DNA of 64,000 nucleotides from the NCBI RefSeq assembly GCF_001439845.1, contig NZ_JYLO01000003.1:310001-374000 (forward strand). Direction: 5' to 3'. The DNA is from Pseudomonas lactis. Its GTDB lineage: Bacteria > Pseudomonadota > Gammaproteobacteria > Pseudomonadales > Pseudomonadaceae. The position numbers were made by a program, and so were the translations under genes. Positions 17,025-25,873 of the stretch are shown here, piece after piece; position 1 is the first letter of the stretch, and each line of letters opens with the position of its first letter. The notes under the pieces were generated by a model that was not told the DNA's origin, ran no database searches, and saw only the letters and a list, made by a program, of their open reading frames with translations.

Positions 17025-17414
17025 ATGAAAACACCGATCAAAGCCTGGCTGTACGCCGTGATGTTCACCGCTGTTGCCGGCTGTTCCAACCCACCTACTC
17101 AAAGAGACATCGCCATGCCCAAACCCCTGGTATCCCTCGCCGTACTCAAGGCCAAACCTGGCCAAGAGCACGCTCTAAAAGCTGGCTTGCTGAGCCTGAT
17201 CGAACCGACGCGGGCCGAACCTGGCAATCTGGATTACGTGTTGTTCGAGCGACGCGACGAACCCGGCACGTTCTACATGCGCGAGGCATTCAAGAACCAG
17301 GCGGCACTGGATGAGCATTTTGCCACGCCTTACTTCCAGCGCTTTGCCGCCACGGCGGATGCGTTGCTCAGCGAGCCGTTGCAGTTGATTTTCCTGGAGC
17401 AGGTGTCGAACTGA
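17025..17414 (+). CDS. Putative quinol monooxygenase (ABM domain) with lipoprotein-type leader
   Basis: A 129-residue protein. Residues about 31-128 form an antibiotic-biosynthesis-monooxygenase (ABM) domain: LVSLAVLKAKPGQEHALKAG, then EPGNLDYVLFERRDEPGTFY and FKNQAALDEHFATPYFQRF. The first 21 residues look like a lipoprotein signal ending in the lipobox AVAGC. Typical ABM enzymes are cytosolic and start at a methionine equivalent to the ATG at 17115, which also has AAAGAG upstream. Either the protein is exported or the true start is internal. It is divergent from DUF1289. Confidence 0.72.
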   Translation: MKTPIKAWLYAVMFTAVAGCSNPPTQRDIAMPKPLVSLAVLKAKPGQEHALKAGLLSLIEPTRAEPGNLDYVLFERRDEPGTFYMREAFKNQAALDEHFATPYFQRFAATADALLSEPLQLIFLEQVSN

Positions 17415-17425
17415 AGCCGTTGACG

Positions 17426-17523
17426 GTAGGAGCGAGCTTGCTCGCGAAGATCCCAAGGGCGCCGCGTTCATTCAGGATGAGCGCGTTATCGTTGACGTTC
17501 TTCGCGAGCAAGCTCGCTCCTAC
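17426..17523. repeat. REPIN-like inverted REP pair, family A
   Basis: GTAGGAGCGAGCTTGCTCGC on the left and GCGAGCAAGCTCGCTCCTAC on the right, about 98 bases. It lies between the convergent ABM gene and nrdB and ends nine bases before the nrdB stop. Confidence 0.85.
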
Positions 17524-17532
17524 AGCGTTACG

Positions 17533-18783
17533 TCAGTCCCAGCTCAGCGCACCGCCGGTCTGGTACTCGATCACACGGGTCTCGAAGAAGTTTTTCTCTT
17601 TCTTCAAGTCCATGATCTCGCTCATCCACGGGAACGGGTTGGTGGTGCCTGGGTACTCTTCCTTCAAGCCAATCTGCGTCAAACGACGGTTGGCGATGAA
17701 CTTCAAATAATCTTCCATCATTGCCGCATTCATGCCCAACACCCCACGAGGCATGGTGTCGCGAGCGTATTCGATCTCCAGCTGCGTACCCTGCAGAATC
17801 ATCTGGGTCGCTTCTTCCTTCATCTCGGCATCCCACAAGTGCGGGTTTTCGATTTTGATCTGGTTGATCACGTCGATACCGAAGTTCAGGTGCATCGACT
17901 CATCGCGCAGGATGTACTGGAACTGCTCGGCCACGCCGGTCATTTTGTTGCGGCGGCCCATGGACAAAATCTGGGTGAAGCCGCAGTAGAAGAAGATGCC
18001 TTCCAGCACGCAGTAGTAGGCGACCAGGTTGCGCAGCAGTTCCTTGTCGGTTTCAACGGTGCCGGTTTCGAACTTCGGATCGGAGATCGAGCGGGTGTAT
18101 TTCAGGCCCCAGGCGGCCTTTTTGGCCACCGATGGAATCTCGTGGTACATGTTGAAGATCTCGCCTTCATCCATGGCCAGCGATTCGATGCAGTACTGGT
18201 AGGCGTGGGTGTGGATCGCTTCTTCGAAGGCCTGGCGCAGGATGTACTGGCGGCACTCCGGGTTGGTGATCAGGCGGTACACGGCCAGTACCAGGTTGTT
18301 GGCCACCAGGGAGTCGGCGGTGGAGAAGAAGCCCAGGTTGCGCATGACGATGCGGCGTTCGTCGTCGGTCAGGCCTTCGGGGTTTTTCCACAGCGCGATG
18401 TCGGCGGTCATGTTGACCTCTTGCGGCATCCAGTGGTTGGCGCAGCCGTCGAGGTACTTCTGCCAGGCCCAGTCGTACTTGAACGGCACGAGTTGGTTGA
18501 GGTCGGCGCGGCAGTTGATCATGCGTTTTTCGTCAACGGCGACGCGGGCGGAGGCGCCTTCCAGCTCGGCGAGGCCTTCGGCGACGTCGAGTTTGTCCAG
18601 GGCGGCCTTGGCGCGCACGATGGCGGCAGAGTCGTTGGCGGTGACGGCGCGGGCTTCCACGGCGGCAGCGGCGCCGGCACCGTCGAGGCGGTCCATGTTG
18701 GCTTCGGTGGCGTGGCCGGCGTTGGCGCCTTTGATCACCGCTGCACCGGCGTCTTCGTTGTCGACTTCATCCCAACTCAGCAT
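17533..18783 (-). CDS. nrdB: Class Ia ribonucleotide reductase beta subunit
   Basis: NrdB carries the diiron-tyrosyl radical that starts reduction of ribonucleotides by NrdA. The 416-residue protein has the first iron-ligand helix [17 protein letters not shown], which includes the E-x2-H pair and the radical tyrosine region, and the second set [14 protein letters not shown]. An N-terminal extension of roughly 85 residues, rich in A, D and E, precedes the conserved core and is longer than in E. coli. AGGAAGGAG lies before the ATG. nrdA is not next to it: the upstream neighbour is a divergent Mop/TOBE gene. Two NrdR boxes about 100-145 bases upstream indicate repression by NrdR. Confidence 0.95.
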   Translation of the reverse strand: MLSWDEVDNEDAGAAVIKGANAGHATEANMDRLDGAGAAAAVEARAVTANDSAAIVRAKAALDKLDVAEGLAELEGASARVAVDEKRMINCRADLNQLVPFKYDWAWQKYLDGCANHWMPQEVNMTADIALWKNPEGLTDDERRIVMRNLGFFSTADSLVANNLVLAVYRLITNPECRQYILRQAFEEAIHTHAYQYCIESLAMDEGEIFNMYHEIPSVAKKAAWGLKYTRSISDPKFETGTVETDKELLRNLVAYYCVLEGIFFYCGFTQILSMGRRNKMTGVAEQFQYILRDESMHLNFGIDVINQIKIENPHLWDAEMKEEATQMILQGTQLEIEYARDTMPRGVLGMNAAMMEDYLKFIANRRLTQIGLKEEYPGTTNPFPWMSEIMDLKKEKNFFETRVIEYQTGGALSWD

Positions 18784-18881
18784 GGAAATACTCCTTCCTG
18801 GTACTCGAAAAATAAATGTTTTTGCAGGCTACAAGGCATTGAAATACTGCGCGTAGTGTGGTCGGTAAATACCGATGCTGC

Positions 18882-18929
18882 ACACTATGTAGTGGTCTGA
18901 TCTGTTTGTGGGCACACTATATGGGGTGT
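18882..18929 (-). promoter_or_regulatory. Paired NrdR boxes upstream of nrdB
   Basis: Two 16-base sites, ACACTATGTAGTGGTC (18882-18897) and ACACTATATGGGGTGT (18914-18929), resemble the NrdR consensus ACACWATATATWGTGT. Their starts are 32 bases apart, three helical turns, as expected for the tandem boxes that NrdR needs. The second is the closer match. Confidence 0.8.
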
Positions 18930-19032
18930 GACAACGTTGGTCAACGCACAAGATGTGCGGTCATAGGTCGCTGGCACACACAAATTCAGCCGTGGACGGG
19001 TCATGAAACATCACTCTGCTTATGTCTTTATC

Positions 19033-19056
19033 GAATAAATAAATAGATATTTATTC
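19033..19056 (+). promoter_or_regulatory. AT-rich 9-6-9 inverted repeat, possible ModE-like operator
   Basis: GAATAAATA (19033-19041), six spacer bases, then TATTTATTC (19048-19056): a perfect inverted repeat ending 82 bases before the Mop-domain gene. The AT-rich half-sites and short spacer recall ModE sites, which control molybdate genes. It departs from the E. coli ModE consensus, so the assignment is tentative. Confidence 0.4.
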
Positions 19057-19138
19057 CTTTTAATATTCTATCCGGCAGCGCATTTTGAGGGCCTGCGCAT
19101 TCGTGCGGATTGACCCAACAGCCAAAAGGAAAGCCGAC

Positions 19139-19354
19139 ATGACCATCAAAGCGATCAACGTGCGCAACCAGTTCAAAGGCGTGATCAAGGAGATCCTGCT
19201 GGGGGAAGTGGTGTCGGAAATCGACGTGCAGACCGCCTCGGGCATTGTGACGTCGGTGATCACCACACGCTCGGTGCGTGACCTGGAATTGAAGGTGGGC
19301 AGTGAAGTGATTGCCTTTGTGAAGTCCACAGAAGTGTCCATTGCCAAGTTGTGA
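19139..19354 (+). CDS. Mop (TOBE-domain) molybdate/molybdopterin-binding protein
   Basis: A 71-residue protein that is a single TOBE/Mop domain: SARN-like opening as INVRNQFKGVIKEI, then SEIDVQTASGIVTSVITTRS, LELKVGSEVIAFVKSTEVSI. Such molbindins form hexamers that store molybdate in the cytosol. I use the ATG at 19139 with AAAAGGAAAG upstream, not the longer frame from 19085. It is divergent from nrdB and convergent with the large toxin-like gene. Confidence 0.9.
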   Translation: MTIKAINVRNQFKGVIKEILLGEVVSEIDVQTASGIVTSVITTRSVRDLELKVGSEVIAFVKSTEVSIAKL

Positions 19355-19393
19355 GCGCCCAACAGGGTCAGGGAAAGGCGTGGGGCAGCGCCC

Positions 19394-22300
19394 TCAGTCA
19401 ACTCGATTGAAAATTTCCCTGACCTGATCCTCGGGCATCACCCCTTTGCCCGTTCCCTCGATCAGCTCGAACGTGCCATCGGCATTCAGCGTAATGCCCA
19501 GGGAGCTGGCCAGCGTGACGCTGACGCCGGGCCGTGCTTGAAGCAGTGTCCTGAGCGGTTGTTCGCCCTGCAACGATTGCCCGATGGTGGTGGCCATGCC
19601 TTGCAGCGAACCTGAATTGACCCCGCCTACCAGGATGACCTGCCCACCTTTGTTCAGGGATGCGTTCAATCGGTTCAGCAACGCTTGGGTATTGCCGCCC
19701 CGCAGGCCCAGCTCCAGGTTGCTGCCGGTCAGGTGCATCAGCGTGCGGGTCTGGTAACGCGCACCGTCCCAGTCGGTGAGCACCGCAATGGCCGAGCAGT
19801 CGGTCAGGCTGCGGGTATAAAGCACGTCGTTGCCGCTCGTGAGTGTCGTGGCTTCACCCATGGTCACCTGCACGGTATTGGCGGCTTTCAGCTTGGCGGT
19901 GCGCCGCAACCAGCCCAGGGTAAGCCTGGCCGCGTCGGCCCTGGCCAGGTCTGCGGCCGGATGCACCTGGTTGCCAGGCAACGGTGAAACACGATGGGGG
20001 CGCAAGGCCACATCCGGTTTCAAGATGGCATTGGCCTGTTGCAGCCGGTACACCACTTCGCGCTGCTGCTCAGGGTTCATGCCTTTGCAGTGGCGCTTCA
20101 ATTCGTCGATGTCGGCTTTGCTAAAACCTGAGCGCTGCAGCTGCTTGAAGGCTTTTTTGAGCGGAGCCAGCGCAACAAAGTCGGCCTGAAGGGCCTGCAC
20201 AGCATGGTTGGCACTCAGAAACTGGCGGTACCCTTGCGCAAGGCTCAGCTCTAGAGGCCCGCATTTCGTGAACCTGATATCCCGGGTTTGCGTTTTATCC
20301 AATGGTGCGTAATAGAACTCGGCAGTGTCAGCCTCTACCACCAGGTAGCGCTGGCTGCCGCTGGTGACGACCACGCCTCTGAGCTGGCGTTGATCATTGC
20401 TGGCATTGCTGATGCTGCCGAGCTTGACCACCCGGGTATCTTTAGCAAACGTGTCGGCGCTGTCGCCTGTGTAAAAGCCGAAATCGGGGTCGTCAATGAG
20501 CTGGCCGCGCACGTGCGCCTTGTAAGTGATGCGTTCACCGTTTGCGACGGGCACCAGTTGGGGGCCGGTGTCGCCTTTGACTATTTTGTGCAGGCGTTTT
20601 TCATAGACCACCGTGCGCTCGCGCGTGAACAGCCCGGCCTTGGACGGGAACAACCGCACGTGCTCCAGGGCCTGCAGGCGTTGTTCGGGTTTGGGCAGGT
20701 CGGCGACACGTTTAACGAAGCACTCATCCTGAATGCCGCGTCGCACCCGCCCACCCAGAGCGGGCACAGGGCAAAACGCCTCAAAGTCCTCCAAGGGCTT
20801 GGCGTGTTCTGTTGCTTGCAGGTCGGTCAGCTCGCCAGGTCTTGTATTGAGGTAGCGATAGACCCGACCACGGTCCACCAGGTCATAGCCATTGGCGCGT
20901 GGCAGGGTATAGGCACTGGGGCTCAAAGGGTGTTCGATGACCATTGCCTGCCGGCCGTCGCTGAAAAGCTCCCGAGTCAGAGGGATCGTGGCCGGTTGCT
21001 CAAAGGCAGGCTCCTTCACGGTACCGCCCACGATGGCGAACAGCTCATTGAGCGCGCCATCCAGTGCGGCACTGCTGCCGTGTTTGCGCTCGGCCTGCGT
21101 GTCACCCGTGATCGATTGCTCGACACCCAATTGGGCTTCTACAAGGCCGGCGGCGGCCGCGACACCGACCACAACCGGTTCGCCAATCACTGCGAACTTG
21201 GCCGCCAGGCCGGCGGCTACGGTCAAATCGTTAAGCCAGGTATCGCGGGTGACCTCGCTGTTGGACTTAATCATGACGTCTGCATCGCGGGACATGCGTT
21301 CGCGGGTGGCGTCTTTGATCACGCTGAACACGTCGCCGTGAATGCGCACATTGGCGCTGTCGATAACGGTCCCTTCCAGGGTGTCCCAGTAGCCGCTGGC
21401 CAAGTAGCGAATGGCGCTGTCCGCGCCTTTGTTCGAGCGCGAATCGCCGGTGATGAAGGATTTGAAATCGCTCCAGAACCCCAAGTCGCTGTCTTGTCGG
21501 TCCCTGAGGGCGAAGTGCGATTGCAGCGCCTTGCGCGTCTCGGCATGCCGGCCTTGCTCGGCCACCCATTGGTCCATCGTGTCCAGGGAATCAAAGCGCA
21601 GGAAAGCGGGCTTGTGCCCCGGCATATACAGGACCTGCACGCCGTCTCGACGATCACGTAATTGCCCGTGGCTGCCGTAGTCAGTGGCGGTGAAACGCAG
21701 GATGTCGTGAGCGGGGCGCCCGTTGATGTCAAACACGTGAACCCGTGTGCGGCCTTCTACCGGCGCTGTCGCTCGTAGTTGTTCGACGCTCAGGGCTTGG
21801 TTTTCATCCAGGGACAGGTTGGCGGCCGCGCCCATCACCAGGCGGTAATCATCGCGGTTAAAGCGCTGCTCGGCCGGCATGTTCAGGCGTTCGGCGGGTG
21901 AGGCGCGCTCGTAGGCCTTGAGCTGTTCACGGGCCTGATAAATGAACTCGCCTTTCAAGGCGGTGCGGTAGTCATCGCCATGGTCGCGCCAGAAGCGTTC
22001 GAGCTTTTGAGTCATGTGCGCCTGAAAGTCGGTTTTCCAGCTTTCATGCATCAGCTGGGAAGGCGCCAGCGCAAACTGGTTATGGGCACCATAGCCGCCT
22101 TGGGTACTTTGCCCGCGGCCGACCGTGTATAAGCCGGCTTGCTGGTCAAGCACGCCGGGTAGCGCATCGTGTTCGCTGAAGTTGCTCAACAGTGCGTCCG
22201 GCAGCGCCTGGGAAACCGTGGGCTCTTCCCCCAGATGTTCCCAGTCGGTGACGGTATTGGCACTTTGTGCTTGCTGAAAGCGATTGAGGAAGATGGCGTC

Positions 22301-22579
22301 GGCATCGACCTTGCGCCCGGTCAACTTGAACACCAGCGCCTCGGCCCATTGCTTGGCTTCGTCGCGCACCCTGGGCAGCGCAGTGTGCGTGGCCTGCAAC
22401 AGCTGCCGGTAGAGGGCTTTCTGATGGTCTACCGATGTACTTAGGTTTTGCCTCAACGCCGGTTTGCGTGGCGGTTGCAGAGGCTCCACTGAGTAGGCCG
22501 GCAAGGCCTGCGGGGTATCGCCGGCGATGGGTTTGAAATCCCAGGCAATGAGGGGGAGTGGGCGTGGCGGCAGAATCAT
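19394..22579 (-). CDS. Large toxin-like protein: DUF6543-type N terminus, hydrophobic centre, predicted CheD/CNF-like C terminus
   Basis: A 1061-residue protein with no signal peptide. Residues about 40-370 resemble the DUF6543 'dermonecrotic toxin' domain of Pseudomonas proteins (KVDADAIFLNRF; VQVLYMPGHKPAFLRF; AETRKALQSHFALRDRQD). Residues 452-485 are a hydrophobic, alanine-glycine-rich pair of helices. The last 150 residues show LTDCSAIAVL with Cys928, then LMHLTGS with His949, GQVILVGGVNSG and SVTLASSLGITLNADGTFEL. That order of strand-Cys, strand-His, GG loop and closing strands resembles the CheD/CNF1 deamidase fold. I use the ATG at 22579 (GGAG ten bases upstream); a GTG at 22612 is possible. 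No immunity-like gene adjoins it, so a eukaryotic target is plausible. The deamidase call is inference. Confidence 0.65.
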   Translation of the reverse strand: MILPPRPLPLIAWDFKPIAGDTPQALPAYSVEPLQPPRKPALRQNLSTSVDHQKALYRQLLQATHTALPRVRDEAKQWAEALVFKLTGRKVDADAIFLNRFQQAQSANTVTDWEHLGEEPTVSQALPDALLSNFSEHDALPGVLDQQAGLYTVGRGQSTQGGYGAHNQFALAPSQLMHESWKTDFQAHMTQKLERFWRDHGDDYRTALKGEFIYQAREQLKAYERASPAERLNMPAEQRFNRDDYRLVMGAAANLSLDENQALSVEQLRATAPVEGRTRVHVFDINGRPAHDILRFTATDYGSHGQLRDRRDGVQVLYMPGHKPAFLRFDSLDTMDQWVAEQGRHAETRKALQSHFALRDRQDSDLGFWSDFKSFITGDSRSNKGADSAIRYLASGYWDTLEGTVIDSANVRIHGDVFSVIKDATRERMSRDADVMIKSNSEVTRDTWLNDLTVAAGLAAKFAVIGEPVVVGVAAAAGLVEAQLGVEQSITGDTQAERKHGSSAALDGALNELFAIVGGTVKEPAFEQPATIPLTRELFSDGRQAMVIEHPLSPSAYTLPRANGYDLVDRGRVYRYLNTRPGELTDLQATEHAKPLEDFEAFCPVPALGGRVRRGIQDECFVKRVADLPKPEQRLQALEHVRLFPSKAGLFTRERTVVYEKRLHKIVKGDTGPQLVPVANGERITYKAHVRGQLIDDPDFGFYTGDSADTFAKDTRVVKLGSISNASNDQRQLRGVVVTSGSQRYLVVEADTAEFYYAPLDKTQTRDIRFTKCGPLELSLAQGYRQFLSANHAVQALQADFVALAPLKKAFKQLQRSGFSKADIDELKRHCKGMNPEQQREVVYRLQQANAILKPDVALRPHRVSPLPGNQVHPAADLARADAARLTLGWLRRTAKLKAANTVQVTMGEATTLTSGNDVLYTRSLTDCSAIAVLTDWDGARYQTRTLMHLTGSNLELGLRGGNTQALLNRLNASLNKGGQVILVGGVNSGSLQGMATTIGQSLQGEQPLRTLLQARPGVSVTLASSLGITLNADGTFELIEGTGKGVMPEDQVREIFNRVD

Positions 22580-22668
22580 CGACGGGCGGCTCCGGGAGAA
22601 TTTCAATGGCACAGCGGGCAGCTAAGCCCGGTATGTGCGAAAAATCTCCCGTGCGGTTCCGACCGACG

Positions 22669-23814
22669 TCAGCGGTTTTGTAAGCTGATCTGCATGCGCT
22701 GCACGCCTTCCTCCAGCATCGCCCGTGGGCAACCAAAGTTCAGGCGCACGAATTGCTGGCTGTCATCGCCAAATTCAATCCCCGCGCTCAGGCCCACCTT
22801 GGCCTGTTCCAGGAAGAACCGTTGCGGGTCTTCCAGGCCCAATGCGCTGCAATCGAGCCACGCCAGAAACGTGCCTTGCGGCGCATGCATCACTACGCCG
22901 GGCAGTCGGGTTTTTACCGCGTCGAGCAGGTAGTCACGGTTGGCTTGCAGGTACTGCACCAGCGCGTTGAGCCAGTCGGTGCATTCGCTGTAGGCGGCGC
23001 GGGTGGCTTCCAGGCCCAGGGGGCTGACGCTGTCGACCATGCCGCAGCGCGCCTGATTGAAACGCTCGCGCACCTCGGCGTTCTGGACCACGGCGAAGCA
23101 GGTCTTCAGGCCGGCCACGTTATACGCCTTGCTCGCTGACATCAGGGTGATGGTGTTCTGGGCGATCTCGGGGCTGAGGCTGGCGGTGGGGATGTGGCGA
23201 CGGCCGTCGAAGCACAGCTCTGCGTGGATTTCGTCGCTGATGATCAATGCGCCGGTGTCCAGGCAGGCATTGGCTACCGCCAGCAACTCTTCACGGGCAA
23301 ACACCTTGCCGATGGGGTTGTGCGGGTTGCTCAGCAACAGCGCCCCGGCCCCGCTCAAGGCTTGGCGCATGGCCGGCAGCGGTGTGCGGTACTCGCCATC
23401 GATCAATTGGAACGGCACTTCGATGCGTGGCAGGTTCCAGTTGCCGGGCGCCAGGCGAATCGGCCGATAGTTGGGGGTTTGCAGTACCACCGCCTGGCCA
23501 GGCTGGACGAAGGCGTGCAGGGCCATATTGAAGCCAGGCTCCACGCCGGGCAGAAACAGCAGTTCTTCAGGCTGTACGCGCCAGGCGTACTTGGCCCACA
23601 AGTCGGCAACGATAGCGTCGCGCACGTCCGGGCCGGCCACGCTGTAGCCGAGAATCTGCTGGTCGAGGCGCGCGTGCAGGGCTTGCAAGATGGCGGGCGG
23701 CGCGGCGATGTCCATGTCGGCGATCCACATCGGCAGGACGTCTTGCGGGTAACGGCTCCACTTGGTACTGCCGGTATCGAAGCGTGGGTGGATCGTGTCG
23801 AAATCAAAGCTCAT
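22669..23814 (-). CDS. PatB/MalY-family aminotransferase (probable cystathionine beta-lyase)
   Basis: A 381-residue fold-type I PLP enzyme. It has LPMWIADMDIAAPPAI near the N terminus, a hallmark of the MalY/PatB C-S lyases, then SNPHNPIGK, IISDEIHAEL (aspartate for the pyridine nitrogen) and SASKAYNVAGLK with the PLP lysine K229. It is expected to release thiols from cystathionine or cysteine conjugates. The start is the ATG at 23814; the longer frame to 23997 is not family-like. It is on the same strand as the toxin-like gene, whose start is about 90 bases downstream of its stop. Confidence 0.88.
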   Translation of the reverse strand: MSFDFDTIHPRFDTGSTKWSRYPQDVLPMWIADMDIAAPPAILQALHARLDQQILGYSVAGPDVRDAIVADLWAKYAWRVQPEELLFLPGVEPGFNMALHAFVQPGQAVVLQTPNYRPIRLAPGNWNLPRIEVPFQLIDGEYRTPLPAMRQALSGAGALLLSNPHNPIGKVFAREELLAVANACLDTGALIISDEIHAELCFDGRRHIPTASLSPEIAQNTITLMSASKAYNVAGLKTCFAVVQNAEVRERFNQARCGMVDSVSPLGLEATRAAYSECTDWLNALVQYLQANRDYLLDAVKTRLPGVVMHAPQGTFLAWLDCSALGLEDPQRFFLEQAKVGLSAGIEFGDDSQQFVRLNFGCPRAMLEEGVQRMQISLQNR

Positions 23815-24015
23815 GGACAGGCTCGTATCAGGGCGGCGGTAAAAGAATGGCGCCGATTCTAGCGCCATTAATTTTATAGGCCAGAGCTGATTGCCGACGT
23901 GCGCAGCGGTGTGCGTTCCATGACCGACAAGTTCTGTAATAAAAACGCCATTGCGCTGGGGATTGAATCGGCTAGGGGCTATTTTGGTGCATCTCAATAA
24001 TCAGAGTAGCCATGG

Positions 24016-25740
24016 ATGAAATACCAACCCTTGAGTCACACGTTGATTGCGACCGCGCTGGTCTTGACGGTCAACGGTGTGCACGCAGCTTCCCAAGCCC
24101 CGGTTGCGGGTGAAAATGGCATGGTGGTCACGGCCCAGCACCTGGCAACCCACGTGGGTGTCGATGTGCTCAAGGCCGGCGGCAACGCGGTCGATGCGGC
24201 GGTGGCGGTAGGTTACGCGCTGGCGGTGGTGTACCCGGCGGCGGGCAACCTGGGCGGCGGTGGTTTCATGACCGTGCAACTGGCGGACGGGCGCAAGACC
24301 TTCCTCGACTTCCGCGAAAAAGCCCCGTTGGCGGCAACGGCCGACATGTACCTCGACAAGGCCGGCAATGTGGTCGAAGGCCTCAGCGCCAAAGGCCATT
24401 TGGCGGTCGGCGTACCGGGCACGGTGTCTGGCATGGAGCTGGCCCTGAGCAAGTACGGCACCCTCAAGCGCGCGCAAGTGATTGCCCCGGCGATCAAGCT
24501 GGCCGAAAACGGCTTTGCGCTGGAGCAGGGCGATATCGACCTGTTGCACACTGCCACCGGTGAGTTCGAAAAAGACCAGGACATGCGCGGGATCTTCCTG
24601 CACAACGGAAAACCGATGCAGGCGGGTCAGAAGCTGGTGCAGAAGGACCTGGCCAAGACCCTCAAGGAAATCTCGGCCAAGGGCACCGACGGTTTCTATA
24701 AAGGCTGGGTTGCCAAGGCGGTGGTGGATTCCAGCCAGGCCGGCAAAGGCATCATCACCCAGGCCGACCTCGACGCCTACAAAACCCGCGAACTGGCCCC
24801 CATCGAGTGCGACTACCGTGGCTACCATGTGGTCTCGGCACCGCCACCCAGCTCGGGCGGTGTAGTGATCTGCCAGATCATGAACATCCTCGAAGGCTAC
24901 CCGATGGCCGATCTGGGCTATCACTCGGCCCAGGGCCTGCACTACCAGATCGAAGCGATGCGCCATGCCTACGTGGACCGCAACAGCTACCTGGGTGATC
25001 CGGACTTCGTGAAGAACCCCATCGAGCATCTGCTGGACAAGAACTACGCGGCCAAGCTACGCGCTGCCATCGAGCCGCAGAAGGCCGGTGACTCCCAGGC
25101 GATCAAGCCAGGTGTGTCGCCCCACGAAGGCAATAACACCACCCACTATTCCATCGTCGACAAGTGGGGCAACGCGGTCTCGGTGACCTATACCCTCAAT
25201 GACTGGTTTGGCGCCGGGGTGATGGCCAGCAAGACCGGGGTGATTCTCAACGATGAAATGGATGACTTCACCGTCAAGGTCGGCGTGCCGAATATGTATG
25301 GGCTGGTGCAGGGCGAAGCCAACGCCATCGCACCGGGCAAGGCGCCGTTGTCATCGATGAGCCCGACCATCGTCACCAAGGACGGCAAGGCAGTAATGGT
25401 CGTTGGCACACCGGGGGGCAGCCGCATTATCACCGCGACCTTGCTGACCATCCTGAATGTCATCGACTACAAGATGAACATCCAGGAAGCCGTGGACGCA
25501 CCGCGCTTCCACCAGCAATGGATGCCGGAAACCACCAACCTTGAGACCTTTGCGGTCAGCCCGGACACCCAGAAGATCCTCGAAAGCTGGGGCCACAAGT
25601 TTGCCGGCCCGCAAGATGCCAACCACCTGGCCGCCATCCTGGTAGGCGCGCCTTCCCTGGACGGCAAGCCGGTGGGTAACAACCGTTTCTATGGGGCCAA
25701 TGACCCGCGGCGCAACACGGGCTTGTCGTTGGGCTACTAA
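24016..25740 (+). CDS. ggt: Gamma-glutamyltransferase precursor
   Basis: A periplasmic N-terminal nucleophile hydrolase that hydrolyses or transfers the gamma-glutamyl group of glutathione. The 574-residue precursor has a Sec signal peptide of about 24 residues ending HAA. LKAGGNAVDAAVAVGYAL and GNLGGGGFM are in the large subunit. Self-cleavage is predicted before Thr376 in NNTTHYSIVDKWGNAVS. The small subunit has LNDEMDDF and the oxyanion segment PLSSMSPTI. The length agrees with E. coli Ggt (580). A family A REPIN follows the stop. Confidence 0.94.
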   Translation: MKYQPLSHTLIATALVLTVNGVHAASQAPVAGENGMVVTAQHLATHVGVDVLKAGGNAVDAAVAVGYALAVVYPAAGNLGGGGFMTVQLADGRKTFLDFREKAPLAATADMYLDKAGNVVEGLSAKGHLAVGVPGTVSGMELALSKYGTLKRAQVIAPAIKLAENGFALEQGDIDLLHTATGEFEKDQDMRGIFLHNGKPMQAGQKLVQKDLAKTLKEISAKGTDGFYKGWVAKAVVDSSQAGKGIITQADLDAYKTRELAPIECDYRGYHVVSAPPPSSGGVVICQIMNILEGYPMADLGYHSAQGLHYQIEAMRHAYVDRNSYLGDPDFVKNPIEHLLDKNYAAKLRAAIEPQKAGDSQAIKPGVSPHEGNNTTHYSIVDKWGNAVSVTYTLNDWFGAGVMASKTGVILNDEMDDFTVKVGVPNMYGLVQGEANAIAPGKAPLSSMSPTIVTKDGKAVMVVGTPGGSRIITATLLTILNVIDYKMNIQEAVDAPRFHQQWMPETTNLETFAVSPDTQKILESWGHKFAGPQDANHLAAILVGAPSLDGKPVGNNRFYGANDPRRNTGLSLGY

Positions 25741-25759
25741 AAGGAGCTGGCATTGTCTC

Positions 25760-25859
25760 TGTAGGAGCGAGCTTGCTCGCGAAAAACTCACAGGCGCCGC
25801 GTTTATCCAGAAAACACGCGTTATCGTTGACGTTTTTCGCGAGCAAGCTCGCTCCTACA
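25760..25859. repeat. REPIN-like inverted REP pair, family A
   Basis: A full copy with arms TGTAGGAGCGAGCTTGCTCG and CGAGCAAGCTCGCTCCTACA that mirror each other exactly. The centre reads ACGCGTTATCGTTGACG. It lies between the convergent ggt and MipA/OmpV genes. Confidence 0.88.
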
Positions 25860-25873
25860 GAGGGCAAGGTAGA

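Noticed and set aside
20288..21661. 457-codon plus-strand frame inside the toxin-like gene
   Set aside because: No motif or ribosome site, and it lies wholly antisense to the larger frame, which has domain structure.
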